This document shows positions 49,401 through 61,200 of a stretch of 64,000 nt of DNA, piece after piece. A model generated the notes under the pieces. That model had not been told where the DNA came from and did not search any database. It was given only the letters and a program-made list of their open reading frames with translations. Origin of the DNA: Siniperca chuatsi (lineage: Eukaryota > Chordata > Actinopteri > Centrarchiformes > Sinipercidae); the NCBI RefSeq assembly GCF_020085105.1, contig NC_058058.1:6378175-6442174 (forward strand), in the 5' to 3' direction. Position 1 is the stretch's first letter, and the number at the start of each line of letters is the position of its first letter. The translations under genes and the position numbers were made by a program.

Positions 49401-52400
49401 AATAGGACTTACGGTCTTGAAGTTATAAGCAGGAGTTTGAGAGGTGGGCCTCAGCTTAAACGCTATGAAATGAACTCCCTCAACCAGGTAACCATCACCA
49501 TCGCCATGGTAACCTTTTATTGCAGGTGGGGAAACACAGGTGATTGAAATGAGCTAATTAGTGCAGTTTGACACACACACATATACAGGACTTAGACACA
49601 CTTTTTCAAGCATTTTTCAACTCTTATCTACTCATTCATACTTTCAGCTAGAAACTCCATTCAAACCTTAAAATATTCCACATCTTTCACACATTACGGG
49701 TATTATTCAACTTTTAAATCCCATTTATACTAATTAGACCCTTCCCCACTTTTCCAACTCTTCATACTCACAGCGTCAGCTTTTCAACATCCAGCAACAT
49801 CCACAATTTCTTCTGAAATTGCCTTCTGTACAGTTCATTATCGAGCTTAAAGGTGCTGGCAGGTGAATTTTGTTACATTTGGAAAGAGCCAAGCTAGCTA
49901 TTTCCAGGCTTTATGCTAAGCTAAGCTAACAGACTGCTATATCATATTTACCTTAGAGACATAAGAGTGGTGTTAGTCTTCTCATCTAACTTTTCAATAA
50001 AACAAGAGTCATGATGAGAAGCATATTTCACAAAATGTCATTTTGGTGGCAGTGATGCACTAAAAAAACTTTGATGTTACCTTACAGCCCTATAACTATA
50101 ACTTTCTGAAATTTTTCTTTTGTTTACTATCTTCTCAGCTTGTGTTTGGAAAGTCTGTATGGGTGTTCATGTTATTGTGTCCACCTTCTGTATTTTCTAA
50201 TCTTTGAACAGGTGAAGCTCCTGCCTCCAATCAATGCTCAGTGTCAAATGGACGGTCAAAGGTCACAAATGATGTTTAAGAAACAAGTTTAGTGGAGAAA
50301 GCACGCTGTGACCTGGTTACTTAAGTGCATGTAAACACATTGTCTGTCTCTTCTGCTGTTTAATAGCTTCCCAACAACAAGCGGCATCAAATGGAGGGTC
50401 AAAGGTCACATCAGAGAGAGTGGCCCTGCTGGTTCTCAGTGCTCTCCTGGCAGCTGCTGTCATTGTTATTTACCGTCTCTGTAAGTTCATCATGTAGACT
50501 GACTTTCAAAAGATCACATAGCTGCACTGGAGAATAAAACAGATGTTTTGGTTTTTAGGGTGACCTCAATAGAACAACTTGAGATAAAATTAATCTCAAA
50601 AGAACCAGTATTTTGTTTGTTCAACATGTTAAACTCCATTAATGGGTTTCAAGAGTAGTTCATATTTTGACAATAATACATCATCACTGTAAGTTAATTT
50701 TGGAAGCAGTGCTGTAAAAAAGGAATCAGGTTGGACAATGGCAATAGAGTTTTAAACAATGATTATTACCAAATGTCAAGTCTCTGCATGTTGATTTCCC
50801 TGGCAAACTGAAATAAATGGAAACCATTAAAGTAAATAAATCAATCTGACGTCATCTTGGAAGGATAATTGTTTATTATCAAGCACTGACTGATTTACCA
50901 ACGGAGTGTTTGATCTGCATTTCCCTTTTTTTAAATCAGCTTTTGAAAACATGCGACACAAGACAACTTTCCAGACACTGAGAGACGAGCATGAAGCTGT
51001 AAAAAGAAATCTCACAGGTAAGCAAGTCAGATTTTGAAACTGTCTAAAAAAGGTTCAGTCTACGAGTTACAAGTCCACTCTAACTTGCATTACAATACTG
51101 CAGGGTCACTTTAAAATGTGAAAAGGTTTGAATTAGTGACTGATCTATGATAATCTGTTTTCAAGCAATCTCTCTTTTTCTGTTTTCTTAGTCTGACTAT
51201 GATGTGTTGGTTCTCTGTTCAGGTTTAGAAAAAAAGACACGTCTTAATAAGACAAATGAAAGTGAAATCTCAATCCTTTTTTCATAACAGGAATACTCTC
51301 TGAAATAGAATCACACAAGATGGTGCATCCTATTCACGGAAACATTAGTAAGTTTTTCCCTTCATGTTTGTGTTTTCTGAAGCTGTTACACCCTCTAATA
51401 ACACCACAGACAGACCTGAATCCTAATGAATTGACAGATACAGTAAATAAGTCAGATAGGGATGGGTTTATTTTGCAGTGCAGCTGCAGGATAACTGCCT
51501 TGCTCAAGCCTGTGAAGGAGAAAATAGTTCATTTGTCTGATTGTCTCAGCTGCTCTCAGATTAAAAGAAACTCTTTAACTTCAGATTCACACACTAACTT
51601 CAAAGCTCCTGCTGCTTCTTAATCACACAAATATAAAAAGTGATTTGTTGCACCTGACTGACGTCTCCTGTGATCTCTGAAAGGTGAGCCATGTCTGAAA
51701 TGTGAAGAAGGCTGGGAGCAACATGAAGGAAAGTGCTATTATTTCTCCACCAGTACTTCAGCCTGGGAAAAGAGCAGAGATGAATGTCGACAACAAGGAG
51801 GAGACCTGGTTAAGATAGACAGCAGAGATGAGCAGGTATAACACACTGCTGCAGGTTCATGTAGCTCACTGGCTTCGTTTGATCACATCCTTATGTTTCT
51901 GTATTAGTTTACATGGTCTCTCAGCACAGAAAAGTGATGTTACATGTTGTAATTTTCATCTGTTTTTCCTGTACAGGAATTCCTGGACCTGAAACTGAGA
52001 GAAAAAATGAACCAAGATGAGGACAAGTTCTGGATCGGACTGACCGACTCAAAGCAAGAGAACACGTGGTTGTGGGCAGACGGCTCACCGCTGAACACGA
52101 GGTTTGACTCTTAAAAAACACCTTTTTTTGACAATTTCCAAAATCAAAGTTACCAGATTTATTTAACTAATTCTTTTTGTTCTCACTATCTCAGTTTGTC
52201 TTTTTGGAGCGGCAATGAGCCAGACAACTGGAAAGGGGACAATGCTGATGGAGAGGACTGTGCGAGGATGGGAGTGAAAGCAGGAGCTGCTTACCTGAAG
52301 GGTTGGTTTGATAAATCCTGCAAAGTGTCTCAAAGAAGTATCTGTGAGAAAGCAGCACAAACTGGACGTGTAACGCTTCACTGTAGTTCACTTCAGGTCT

Positions 52401-52402
52401 AA
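46418..52402 (+). CDS. C-type lectin-like receptor, paralogue 2 (5' end disrupted, ITIM/ITSM lost)
   Basis: Exons homologous to gene 1: 46,515-46,604; 50,367-50,480; 50,940-51,017; 51,291-51,347; 51,684-51,835; 51,977-52,101; 52,195-52,402. All keep GT-AG borders and matching phases, so the chain stays open to the stop. The ITSM reads TPCSEV, with the tyrosine replaced by cysteine. Exon 1 is broken, but an ATG at 46,418 is in frame straight into the 46,515 exon, and another lies at 46,577, so a tail-altered receptor could still be made. The transmembrane helix (VALLVLSALLAAAVIVIY) is present. The stalk exon is 57 bp against 72 in gene 1 and lacks its cysteines. The lectin domain differs from gene 1 at only two codons (GVKAG for GEKAG, VTL for VML). 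The 3' AATAAA of gene 1 is not conserved here. Either a decoy-like receptor or an early pseudogene. Confidence 0.6.
46612..47092. repeat. Interspersed repeat family A, copy 9
   Basis: Begins CCAGTGGTGGCATGTAACTA directly after the 46,515-46,604 exon donor and contains the usual ACTTGACTACATTTCAGAAG phrases. Confidence 0.65.
47560..48115. repeat. Degenerate interspersed repeat
   Basis: Non-coding stretch with TCAACTGTATTTATATAGC and ACAGAGCAAATAAAATTGG phrases that I associate with a widespread fish repeat. Its class is unknown to me. It lies in the long intron of lectin paralogue 2. Confidence 0.35.
48963..49271 (+). other. Unassigned 102-codon open stretch, possible transposon or exon relic
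   Basis: Stop-free from a TTG at 48,963 to 49,271 with a protein-like composition (for example NFDQERLYRVLDDHTQTLSA and QNCWTLRFAVTQCIAEHG), but no recognised domain and no ATG at its start. The last part overlaps a block duplicated at 55,487-55,860 in front of the third lectin copy, where the open stretch is not kept. I cannot say what it encodes. Confidence 0.25.
49218..49600. repeat. Segmental duplication block, copy in paralogue 2
   Basis: Matches 55,487-55,860 over about 370 bases (GCTCCAAGTGACAGG-like start, CTTGAAGTTATAAGCAGGAG, GTGATTGAAATGAGCTAATT), in the same orientation. It marks the tandem duplication that produced lectin copies 2 and 3. Confidence 0.75.
49852..50050. repeat. 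Repeat family C, copy 3 (truncated)
   Basis: Shares TTTATGCTAAGCTAAGCTAA and the GAGTGGTGTTAGTCTTCTC arm with the complete element at 11,250-11,557. Confidence 0.65.
50212..50278 (+). pseudogene. Truncated old transmembrane exon of lectin paralogue 2
   Basis: After a good acceptor (TCTTTGAACAG) the sequence resembles the start of the transmembrane exon (TCAAATGGACGGTCAAAGGT against TCAAATGGAGGGTCAAAGGT). At GATGTTTAAG it switches to the sequence that in gene 1 lies about 90 bases before the intact transmembrane exon. It ends in a stop and has no hydrophobic segment. The intact exon follows at 50,367. Confidence 0.55.
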
Positions 52403-52563
52403 CTCAGCCTGTTAAACAATCTCAGTACAGGATACCGAATGTGGAGCAATGTTACTTTTAAACAGTTAATGTTAATAATAGATCCTGCAAACATTAAAAT
52501 GCAGTTTCTTGAATGTGCTCAACAATTAAGGAAAATATCACATGTAACAGATGACCAGTGCTA

Positions 52564-53442
52564 ATAACACACTGTAAAAATACTCTGTTACAAGTAAAAG
52601 TCCTGCATTGAAAATGTTACTTAAGTAAAAGTATGTTAGTATAATCAGGAAAATGTACTTAAAGTAAAGTAAGTAAAAGTACTCAAAGCAGAAAATGTCC
52701 CCTGTGACTCTTATACTATTACATATTATATTATTAGATTATTATTACTCAGGCATTAATGTAATAGCAGGATTTTATTGTTGTAGTTGGTTGAGGTGGA
52801 GTTCATTTTTAACTATTCTGTATCGGACTGCAAGTAATGATTATTTCATTATGGATTAATCTGCTGATTATTTTCTCCACTAATCAACTGTTTGGTTTGT
52901 AAAACTTCTGAAAATAGTGAGAAATGCCGTCACAATGACCCAGATCCCAAAGTGACGCCTTCACAATGTTGTTGTGTCCAACCAACAGTCCAAACCTCAA
53001 AATTATTGAAATTTAATTAAAATTATTGAAAAAATTAAAAGGAAAATAAATAAATCCTCACATTTGAGAAGCTGAAACCACAAAATGTTTTTACATGAAA
53101 AATGACTTTAACGATTATCAAAATTGTTGGCATTTAATTTTCGGTCTACTGACTAATTGATTAATCAACTAATCGTTTCAGCTGTACTTGTATAAGCTTT
53201 TGGGTAGTTTAATTTATAACAAAACACCATATTTTATAAGATCTTCTTAAGTTTTGTGCGCAAAAATCTTAATTTGTAAAGTAACTAGTAACTAAAGCTG
53301 TCAAATAAATGTAGTGAAGTAAAAAGTACAATATTTGTGAAAGTAGCATGAAAGAAAATATTCATGTAAAGTACAAGTACCTCAAATTTGTACTTAAGTA
53401 TGGTACTTGAGTAAATGTACTTAGTTGCATTCCACCACTGGA
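52564..53442. repeat. Interspersed repeat family A, copy 10, with a nested family B copy
   Basis: Family A phrases at both sides (ACTCTGTTACAAGTAAAAGT; GCATTCCACCACTGG) surround a family B repeat at about 52,825-53,185 that ends GATTAATCAACTAATCGTTT. Confidence 0.65.
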
Positions 53443-54109
53443 GCAGACTGCGGCTGAAGATATGTAGGCAGGTTTTGGGTCTTCATTAATGAAAAGGAGG
53501 TAGTTTTGTGTGTCTATGGCAAAGAGATGTTCATATTTTTTTTCCAGTCCACAATGATGATTAGCTTTTACCAATAATGAATCAAATTACAGTTTGATAA
53601 AGGGGGTCTAGAATAAAGTTGACATTAAAACTACATCACCTCAAGATTTGGAAGAAATATTAACAGGACTGATTGTTTTCTGCCTTCATCAGTGAAATAC
53701 TTTAAGTTCATATTGTTGTATTCTATTTTAAATGTCAACATTTCAAGATTTCCTTAAAATAATTACTCTAACTTGTAGAAGAACTGTATGCTAAATAATT
53801 TGCCATTGTTTTAAACTCAGTTGAACCATTAAAGCTCACTAATTAACACGCCATGTCTTGTTTGTATAATTGCTACAAAAACCAAAGTGTAAAAACAAAA
53901 AACGTTGTGGTTTTACAGTTGATTGGTGCCAGACTATTTCTTGGGCCTATTACTCATTCAACTTTTAAATACCATTAAAAAAAATTAATTGTTCAACTTA
54001 GTTTTTAGTTTAGTTATAATGGAAGTGAATGAGAAAAACCTTTAAACCCACTCATCTTCAACCTCGTCCAACTCATTCAGACATTCACATAGAAACTGCA
54101 TTCAAACTT

Positions 54110-55170
54110 TAACCTTTTCTTTTTCTTTCGGCTGTTCCCTTTCAGGGGTCGCCACAGCGAATCATGTGCCTCCATCCAACCCTGTCCTCTGCATCCTCTT
54201 CACTCACACCAATTAACTTCATGTCCTCTCTCACTACATCCATAAATCTCCTCTTTGGTCTTCCTCTAGACCTCCTGCCTGGCAGCTCCAACCTCAGCAT
54301 CCTTCTACCAATATATTCACAGTCTCTCCTCTGAACACGTCCAAACCACCTCAATCTGGCCTCTCTGACTCTATCTCCGAAACATCTAACATGAGCTGTC
54401 CCTCTGATGTACTCATACCTGATCCTGTCCGTCCTCGTCACTCCCAGAGAGAACCTCAACATCTTAAGCTCTGCTACCTCCAGCTCTGCCTCTTGTCTTT
54501 TCTTCAGTGCCACTGTCTCTAAGCTGTACAACATCGCTGGTCTCACCACCGTCTTGAACACCTTTCCTTTCATTCTTGCTGATACTCTTTTATCACACAA
54601 CACACCTGACACTTTTCTCCACCCGTTCCAACCTGCTTGCACTCGCCTCTTCACCTCTTTTCCACAGTCTCCATTGCTCTGAACCGTTGACCCTAAGTAC
54701 TTAAAGTCCTGCACCTTCTTCACCTCTGCTCCCTGTAACCTCACCATTCCACCTGGGTCCCTCTCATTGACGCACATGTATTCTGTCTTACTGCGGCTAA
54801 GCTTCATTCCTCTGTTTTCTAGAGCCGACCTCCATCTCTCTAGATTTTCCTCCACCTGCTCCCTGCTCTCACTACAAATCACAATGTCATCCGCAAACAT
54901 CATAGTCCATGGAGATTCCTGTCTAACCTCATCTGTCAGCCTGTCCATCACCAGAGCAAACAAGAAGGGGCTCAGACCCGATCCTTGATGCAGACCCACC
55001 TCCACCTTGAACTCCTCTGTCACACCTACAGCACACCGCACCACGGTCTTACAGCTCTCATGCATGTCCTGCACCACTCTAACATACTTCTCTGCCACTC
55101 CAGACTTCCTCATACAATACCACAGCTCCTCTCTCGGCACCCTGTTATACGCTTTCTCTAAAAGACACAA
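54110..55170 (-). mobile_element. RTE-type non-LTR retrotransposon, 5'-truncated, 342-codon open frame
   Basis: The minus strand encodes the second half of a reverse transcriptase. It starts within the palm motif A region (LEKAYNRVPREELW), continues through the SPFLFALVMD segment and the catalytic FADD box (MMFADDIVICSE), and ends in a C-terminal extension with cysteine and basic residues. The frame runs to a stop at 54,142. The 3' end has the TTTCGGCTGTTCCC and GGGGTCGCCACAGCGAATC phrases typical of fish RTE/Expander-like elements. The 5' truncation at about 55,170 is usual for LINE insertions, and it is not an autonomous element. It sits within the tandem-duplicated lectin region, upstream of the third copy. 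Confidence 0.85.
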
Positions 55171-55486
55171 TGCAACCCCCTATGACCTTCTCTGTACTTC
55201 TCCATCAGAACTTTTCATATCTTTAATAATTTCTATACAATTGCAGTAATTCAAGTTTCATGCAATTTTCAGACCTTCTCAGATTTTTACATTAGTGTGT
55301 ATGGGGCAGTATGTTCAGAGTCAGAGCGGGTGACTTCACACACGGGAGTTTTTTCTCCTCAGAAATAAATTCTTCCTTACTCGCACAATTTTCACTCTTC
55401 ATACATAATTGTTTCTTCAAAACATAGATAAATGTGTGCTCTTTCACAGACTGTAACGATGGAAGCAAACGGACTTACATATTTGG

Positions 55487-55860
55487 TGCTATGAGTCTCC
55501 AAGTGACAGGAGTGCCAAGCACCTGGCCCATAGACTCCAATGTTAAGACCAGAAATTTCAGGAGTTAAGTAGTACAAAGGGACTTTTCTAACCTGCTCTA
55601 ATTCTCACACTTTATTTTGACACTACTCACATATTTCACTCAGCAGGGTCTCTTCTCTCACACAACATCGATATTTAGATGATAGGAGTTACGATCTTGA
55701 AGTTATAAGCAGGAGTTTGAGAGGTGGGCCTCAGCTTAATCTCTATTCAACTCTTTGAGCTGGGACTCACACAGCATCACCATGGCAACCTTTTAAGGTG
55801 GGGAAACACAGGTGATTGAAATGAGCTAATTAGTGCAGTTTGACACACACACACACGTGC
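55487..55860. repeat. Segmental duplication block, copy in front of lectin copy 3
   Basis: Counterpart of 49,218-49,600 in the same orientation, with small indels. Confidence 0.75.
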
Positions 55861-55901
55861 ACAGGACTACTCGTTCATACTTTATCCTTTTTTCATAACA
55901 G

Positions 55902-56560
55902 AAATACTCTGAAATAGAATCGTACAAGATGGTGCATCCTCTTCAAGGAAACATTAGTAAGTGATGGATTTTTCCCTTCATGTTTGTGTTTTCTGAAGCT
56001 GTTACACCCTCTAATAACACCACAGACAGACCCGAATCCTAATGAATTGACAGATTTATTTTGCAGTTCAGCTGCAGGATAGCTGCCTTGCTCAAGCTGT
56101 ACCTGTGAAGGAGAAAATAGTTCATTTGTCTGATTGTCTCAGCTGCTCTCAGATTAAAACTCACAAACTTGCAACCTTTTAATATAAACAGCGATTCATT
56201 GCACCTGTCTGACATCTGCTGTGAAAATGTAAAGAAGGCTGGGTGCAACATGGAGGACAGTGCTATTATTTCACTCTATCAGTTAACATGGTCTCTCAGC
56301 ACAGTGGGCAGACGGCTCACCGCTGGACATGAGGTTTTTTTAACGCTTTTTTTTTTTTTGTCAAAGTTAGCAGATTTATTTAACCAGTTCTTTTTGTTCT
56401 CACTATCTCAGTTGGTCTTTTTGGAGAGGCATTGAGCCGGACAACTGGACAGGGGAAGATCCTGATGGAGAAGACTGTGTGAGGATGGGAGAGAAAGCAG
56501 CAGCAGCTGCTGACCTGAAGTGCCTCAGAGATTATTTGTGAGAAGCAAAACAATTTGGGC
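55902..56560 (+). pseudogene. C-type lectin-like receptor, copy 3 (degenerate pseudogene)
   Basis: A stalk exon at 55,902-55,959 matches paralogue 2 (51,291-51,347) but has lost two bases, breaking the frame. The first lectin-domain exon is cut after its CYYF-like segment at about 56,272. The second is reduced to its last 30-odd bases, joined directly to intron sequence. The third (about 56,412-56,545) keeps SFWRGIEPDNW-like sequence but has lost the segment with GWFDKSC, so the domain cannot close. No transmembrane exon is visible. An AATAAA at 56,651-56,656 remains. Confidence 0.8.
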
Positions 56561-56659
56561 GTCAGATAAGTATATATGCGTGAAGTCCAGTTCAACTTCT
56601 CTGCCTATTTTACAATCTGATTGCAGGAACACAGCAGCAATGCTATTTTTAATAAAGCT

Positions 56660-58203
56660 CATTAAAACAATAATTTACTGATTGTGCAGGTTTAACCAGT
56701 TTATTACTCTGTGCTACAATATAATCTGACACTTTTAACATCTTTGTCGCAAACCACTTTTGGGTCGTTCAGGTTGCCAAGGGGTCACCAGTAAAAAAGT
56801 ATCAGCCAACTTTTTTCAACTACTGTCTTGTTTTATCTTCGCTTTTGAACTTTTGGCAAACTAAATAAAGCATTTATAAAAAATGATATGCCTGAAAAAA
56901 GTTCCAAAACATCTACAGTTAATTTTAATGAGGGGCGATTTATTGGATGAATCATTCAAATGTCTAAATATTTTTATTGGGCTGTTTTTGTCCTGCTGTT
57001 GGTGTTTAAATATTTAAGGCGAAACAAGCTGAGTAAAGGGAGATGTATTAGTGGATTATGCTGTAGTACAGATGGTGTAAGTTTTAAAGGACATTGTGAT
57101 ATTCTTTTCCTGCTAAAGCAGAATTCTCCACCAACAAAACTACAAAATGTTTCAAACTTACAAAAAATGTTGTACTCAAAAAGTTTGGTGTCTCTTTAAC
57201 TTTAGGAAAAGAAAAGCTCCTTTTGTTTTAGTAAAACCTCAAACATTAACTTACCACAAAAGGCAGCATCTCTACATTGTACCTTTTTTAAATATAGACA
57301 AAAGTCAAAATTAACTCTAGAGGACACAAAAAACCTGGATAACCACCATGTTTATTATGAGGATTCACATTAATAAGACTCCTCTGTTCACATCAGTGTC
57401 AACAGTTGTTTCTTAATATCATCAAAAGCCACAGTACATCCACATATGTGTTTGCACTTATTTTGACTGAGTAGATCTGTAGGTGTTACAGGGACGGACA
57501 GAAGAGATCCAATCAGCCTGAACTGGAAACACCTGAGTGGGTGTACAACACGCATGGAGATATGTATAATAATGTAATACAAAGTAAGGTAAAACAAGGA
57601 TTACTTTTCAGCCATTTTATTTATTAAAAATAACAATCTCAAGTCACAACTGAAAGAATCAACTTTCAACTGACTCGAGGGAAACGAAAACAAACCAAAG
57701 ACTTGAAAAACAGTATAAATTGCAGTTAACGTAAGGTTTCCTTTTCTCTTTTAAAATTGAAAAGACGATTTCACAGAAATATTTTAGACTTGTCTGTAGT
57801 GTTAGGCCAGTCTTCATTTTCTTAATTAGATGGGTCTAATGCAAGTTTGACAGCTTTACAAAAATAAAGATGTTTTGAAATAAAGGCTGGTTGTACATTT
57901 TCAAATAATATCAGTGTATTTAAAAAGCAATCCCAAAACATGGAAGTGAGCCTTCAGTATTTGGTAAAACATTCAGTCTTTGTCATGATTTCGTCAAAAC
58001 CTGCAGATAACTTGAAGAGAGAGCCTCTTTTTTTTTTTTTTTTTGTAGATCAACTAATTTTAGGTGTGAGTTTGAGAGACTTAATTTCTGTTTGATGGAA
58101 TGTATTTCTCTGAACTCTTTACACAATTTACACATTATTAAATGCAACCTGATGAACCAGATCTAAACACAGTTCTCCAAAAACAAACAAAAAAACCCCC
58201 ATA
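56660..58203. other. Intergenic region and zmym-like 3' UTR
   Basis: No exon recognised. On the minus strand, AATAAA-type signals near 57,617-57,626 lie about 590 bases past the zmym-like stop and could end that transcript. Confidence 0.4.
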
Positions 58204-61200
58204 TCATTCTGAATCCTCCTCGTCAGATATAAATGGTGCTCCATCTGGCGTCTGCTGGGCCACACCTCTTCTATCTTCCTCCTGCAGATCTCGGACGGTC
58301 ATGATTCGTACAAGCATGGCCTCCATGGTGCTGTCGTCCAGAGGGGTGGAGGAGAACCACTGAGGGCTGCTGGGAACACAACAGCGATCAGGGTGAAGGT
58401 AGAACAAGTCGGTGCGCTGCCTCACCGACTCTGAGCTGGATGGAAGGAGACAAAACAAAAATAAAGATGTTCAATAAGACTGAAAGATCAGGAGCCGTTA
58501 TAAACTGATGTGCAGTAAAATCAGACAGACCAACAGCGATCTGTAGAGACAGCTTGTTCATTCTGACTGATAATATACAACAAGTTCATAAGTAATGTGC
58601 AGTATCTTGTGTTTTTATGTGTACCTAATGTGTGTTGACTTGTCTTCCTGGATGTACTCTGTGTGGTATTAAATTCTGTGTACAAACTTTGAGACTGATA
58701 ATGTCTAAAGTTCTTAAGATGGTGGCATTTACTTGGACTTGTTTAGCAAACAGGGTTTACAATTAAAACTATATAAAAAAGTACTTTACAAAAACCAAGA
58801 CAGCAAGGCACTATAGACAGACGACAGAAAACAAGAAAAGTGCAACACAAATTAAAAAAGGTTCCATTGTTTGCATAAAAACTGTCACCTGAAAGCTGAT
58901 ATGATCAGTATTTTTATATCAACAATGGGTCAAACGACTATGTGAAAGGAGATGCTCATAATGATGGACCCACACAGTATTATCACCCGACTCTGCAGTT
59001 CCCCTCTATGGAGCTTTTCAATGACTTCAAGCTCATTGCTTTGGTTTTCCGGCAACTTTACTGTTTTGGTTCAGTCTTACCGCTCACAGCAGGCAGCTGT
59101 TTTCAGTGAAAAAGCTCTAAAAACAAACTGTGCACTACCTGCTCAGCACCAAACAGCAGACAGACAAACTTAGCGACTAGCTGGTGAACATAGTGGAGCA
59201 TTTAGCAGCTAATATTTCATGATGGTGGAGACCAAAAACAGAGTGAATTGGTGTTAGGTTAAATATCAGGCAATTATATTATATAGTTATAGTTTAGAGT
59301 ATGTTTATCTATAATATGTCAATTGGACATCTGTTTGGACCATTACGGGGCTCCAGGGTCAGGAACGACATGTTATGAGGTAACGTAAAGGGCCCCAATG
59401 AAAAAGAGCTTCCAGGTGTGTCTTTGGGGGTCCAGGAAAGTAAGATAAATATGTTTTGAAGGTAACCAAGAAGGGTGGCTCCAACTAAGGTTAAAGGTCA
59501 GTTTCTAGAATGGTATATATACGTTAAGCTTTTCTTGGTTCTTTAGGTTCTTGTAATGCTACTCAGCTGATATTAAAACCAGCCTGATTGACGATCGACT
59601 CGTGGTCTTGTGTATGTGTCCTGTCTTGTCATCTCTCGGCAAAGAATCTTACCCATCAGTGGGAGAGTGAATTTTGTATTTTAATTTATCAGGTGGCCAC
59701 AAACACAACTTCAAATTAATGATAATGTTGCTCTGTGGCTGCTGGGTGTGTAAATAAGCAACTGTTTGCTAACAAGTTCGCCACATATAAATTTAAAAAA
59801 GGTGATGATGGGTTAATGTTGCGTTTACTGCTTTCGCCGACCCCCAAGTGACCAAAAAAATAAATAAAAAATTCAGTTATTGCAGGTTTAAACATCAATT
59901 ATCGGCACATGGGCAATCAAAATCCAATTCTGGTCACATCTTAAATCACAACATCACATGTTGGAGATGAAAAAAAATACAGTGGATCAAGAGCCGACTA
60001 AACTAAAATGCATTTAAAAAAATAAAGCTGCAAACAGGGAGAGTGAGACACTCACCACTTGGAGAGGTAGAACTCGTAGAGTCTGACTGGACAGCGGAGA
60101 GGGTTCTCTGTGTTCTCCATCATCTCCGGGATTTCCTCTTTACTCTCATTTTTCTTACGCTTCTTAGCTGGGACGCCGTCTAAATCTGACAAACACACAC
60201 ATACACAACTTCCGTAAGTGACATATAACAACAAAAACGTGCACGTGACAAAGTGCTTTTTACACATTCCTGCTTTTATTACTTAATATTACAGTGAAAA
60301 GGGACAAAAAGATGTGTTTTAAATACGTGATCAGGATAAATTATCTTGTGGAGTTCATTTTGTACATGCCACCTGCTTTTAGACAAATCTGACTTTCATA
60401 ACCAGCACCTGCACCAAATGTCACTGAAACAATCAAATTAAATAAGTTAGGTGTTTAAAGTAGTTTTATATCTTAAATCAATATTGTTACAATACAATCA
60501 CTTTTTCACTTTGACCCTCAGCCATGATGGTACCTGACTCTGCCTCATTTATGGATATTGGGGGATAGAAGCGCAGGAAGGTGGTCTTGGTGTTGTTCTG
60601 GTTGGTTTTGGTGCAGCGCATGACGTGGGCAAAGGACAGCTGGCGGTGCTGCTCCACCGTGGTGAAGCCAAAGTACTTGCAACAGAAGAAGAGCAGAGTG
60701 TTGAGGAGGACGATGGGGGAGTACGCCCCCAACTGTTTACAGTCCCACAGAAACGCCTCCTCCACTCGTGAATTGATATAACCTGCAGAGAGAGGAAGAG
60801 GGACCAGTTATAAATCTATGGAACGCCATTTGTGCAAGTAACATCTTTCTTGTTAAGACTTCATTAAAATGTGTATTAACACGTAGAGTTTTGTGGTATT
60901 AACACGAAATATTTGTACATGTTAACACAACAAAAATTGACGCCTTAACGTGGCTTTTCTGGTTGTGGCCAATGAGCGCAAATGGCATAAATCTGGACAA
61001 TCTGAGTTGATCAGAGACAGAAAAAAAGACATGACGACTCACCGCTGGCTGTGATTGAGGGTTTGAAACCTTTGAGGATCTTGGTGAACTCGGTGGAGAA
61101 CTCGTTGTAAATCAGATCACTGAATATGTTCTCCATACGACCGTTCCTAAACAGGTACTAAAGAGAAACAACAAGAACTGTGTGACCTTCTACACTGTTG

